DNA of 64,000 nucleotides from Nostoc sp. T09 (GTDB taxonomy: Bacteria; Cyanobacteriota; Cyanobacteriia; Cyanobacteriales; Nostocaceae): positions 1 through 64,000 of the forward strand of contig NZ_MTAV01000027.1 in assembly GCF_002154695.1 (NCBI RefSeq), given 5' to 3'. Shown one piece after another: positions 63,227-64,000 of the stretch. How positions within the stretch are numbered: position 1 is the stretch's first letter; every line of letters begins with the position of its first letter. The translations under genes were made by a program, and so were the position numbers. The notes under the pieces are model-generated. The model saw only the letters and a program-made list of their open reading frames with translations, made no database searches and was not told the origin of the DNA.

Positions 63227-64000
63227 TTAATCATCCGCATCGAACAAGTCTGAAATATCAAAATTAGGCACAAAACTAACTGATTTAGCCTCTTCTCTTT
63301 CCTGTTTAACCTTGGCTGCTTCACCTACATCAACACCATTTTTAGTGTCTGGGTCCTGCTTAATTGCACTAATTAAGCCAGTTGTGGAGTTATTCAACTC
63401 TGTAACTGCATTGACAGCATCAACTGGGATTTGTGCAACCATCGCTACAGTGTTTGCACCTTCTTGTAATTGCTGAAGTTTGCCAATCCATTTGTTATCG
63501 AAGCTTGGTTGTGGATTCATCCAAGAGTAAGCTTTCTCGCCTACAACACCCCAAATCCTCAGAGCATTACCTATCTTTCCGGTGTAACTGCCAATTACTT
63601 CTAGTGCATTGGTGATGATGCTATTAACATTCATCAACTGATTGAGAACATTAGTTGTAGCTTGATAGATGCGGTTAGCTTTTTGATATGCGGCATTTAG
63701 AACCGTATAATTTTCTTCACCAACAATAGATTTAATTAAATTTTCAATTCCACCGCTAACGACTGAGCCAAGATTAAAAGCCTGTCCATCATCACCTTTT
63801 AACCCAATTACCTGAAGAATATTATTAATTGCACCAAGTAGGGTTTGTCCGATGTCATTACTGAGCATTAATCCATTATGAATTGTTGTAGCAAGAATCA
63901 TTAGATTTAATGCTCTGTCAAGCTGCAACCACTGGCTAAAACGTGTGAGTTTCCCTGCTAATCCACCGGGTAACTGTTCGCCTATTTTGGCGTTAATCGT
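63227..64000 (-). CDS. Partial hypothetical protein, runs off the right edge
   Basis: The frame remains open to the window edge (TINAKIGEQLPGGLAGKLTR then FSQWLQLDRALNLMILA), so the TTG at 63928 is not the start. At least 257 residues are seen, and the N-terminus lies outside. The visible part is helical and hydrophobic in places (LNLMILATTIHNGLML; ALEVIGSYTGKIGNALRIWG) and ends with a charged, Lys- and Glu-rich tail and acidic terminus (FDISDLFDADD). It looks like a membrane-interacting or tape-measure-like structural protein, but that is inference from composition. Confidence 0.6.
   Translation of the reverse strand, partial: TINAKIGEQLPGGLAGKLTRFSQWLQLDRALNLMILATTIHNGLMLSNDIGQTLLGAINNILQVIGLKGDDGQAFNLGSVVSGGIENLIKSIVGEENYTVLNAAYQKANRIYQATTNVLNQLMNVNSIITNALEVIGSYTGKIGNALRIWGVVGEKAYSWMNPQPSFDNKWIGKLQQLQEGANTVAMVAQIPVDAVNAVTELNNSTTGLISAIKQDPDTKNGVDVGEAAKVKQEREEAKSVSFVPNFDISDLFDADD

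Larger units (their letters stand above)
59018..64000 (-). mobile_element. Phage-like gene block, continues beyond the window
   Basis: Ten minus-strand genes lie almost end to end with overlaps or gaps of a few bases. They are mostly small proteins without known enzymes, rich in Thr, Ser, Asn and Gly, and include related neighbours. This fits a structural module of a prophage, a domesticated tail-like particle or another virion-like element. No integrase, terminase, capsid or portal is within the window, so the assignment rests on organisation and composition only. Confidence 0.5.

Noticed and set aside
1-64000. tRNA, rRNA, riboswitch and CRISPR signals
   Set aside because: No cloverleaf with a TTCGA arm, no ribosomal sequence, no known riboswitch core and no regular direct-repeat array was recognised by eye; a covariance-model scan would be decisive.

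Overview
The window looks like chromosomal DNA from a filamentous, Nostoc-type cyanobacterium. GCGATCGC (HIP1) octamers recur inside genes and spacers. The gene set also fits: a treZ-treY-treH trehalose cluster, a cyanobacterial heme oxygenase with a BchE-type radical SAM protein, PEP-CTERM and TIR-WD40 proteins, multi-PAS hybrid kinases, and several repeat families typical of Nostocales. No tRNA, rRNA or CRISPR array was seen. The genus is an inference from style, not a database match.

Layout. 0.6-4.3 kb: a lipoprotein solute-binding protein, a PEP-CTERM surface protein, then a repeat-rich stretch with a decayed IS5-type transposase. 4.4-10.8 kb: the trehalose cluster on the minus strand (treZ, treY, treH). 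11-17.2 kb: an SMP-30 family protein, then a minus-strand pair made of a RyR-TPR-Rossmann-class III cyclase protein and a membrane-anchored TIR-WD40 protein. 17.4-25.7 kb: small redox and regulatory genes (DCC thiol oxidoreductase, AraC and LysR regulators, a GalU-like uridylyltransferase, Dps, pirin, a DUF202 membrane protein, a secreted protein) and a decayed aldo/keto reductase. 26.2-30.8 kb: an RND efflux adaptor and pump. 31-36 kb: rubrerythrin, a TnpB relic, and a low-oxygen tetrapyrrole cluster (heme oxygenase, truncated hemN, bchE-like). 36-39.2 kb: a VOC protein, a DUF72 protein, an unknown gene with a very strong ribosome binding site, and relics of pentapeptide-repeat and transposase genes. 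39.9-44.6 kb: a two-gene multi-PAS signalling operon. 45.6-52.1 kb: a UbiA prenyltransferase, an acyltransferase, a di-heme cytochrome, an SDR and small hypotheticals. 52.6-56 kb: a large SNF2-type helicase resembling DpdE, without its usual partners. 56.8-58.7 kb: a family 2 glycosidase. 59.0-64.0 kb: ten tightly packed minus-strand genes of phage-like or virion-like style that run off the right edge.

How genes may work together. TreZ and TreY release trehalose from glycogen-type glucans and TreH degrades it, a desiccation and osmotic stress module. Heme oxygenase and BchE belong to micro-oxic bilin and chlorophyll synthesis, while Dps and rubrerythrin handle iron and peroxide. The LysR regulator precedes the RND operon and may control it. 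The cyclase and TIR-WD40 genes have the parts of a nucleotide-signalled conflict or cell-death system; their substrate-selecting residues look non-canonical, and this pair is the best candidate for an undescribed system here.
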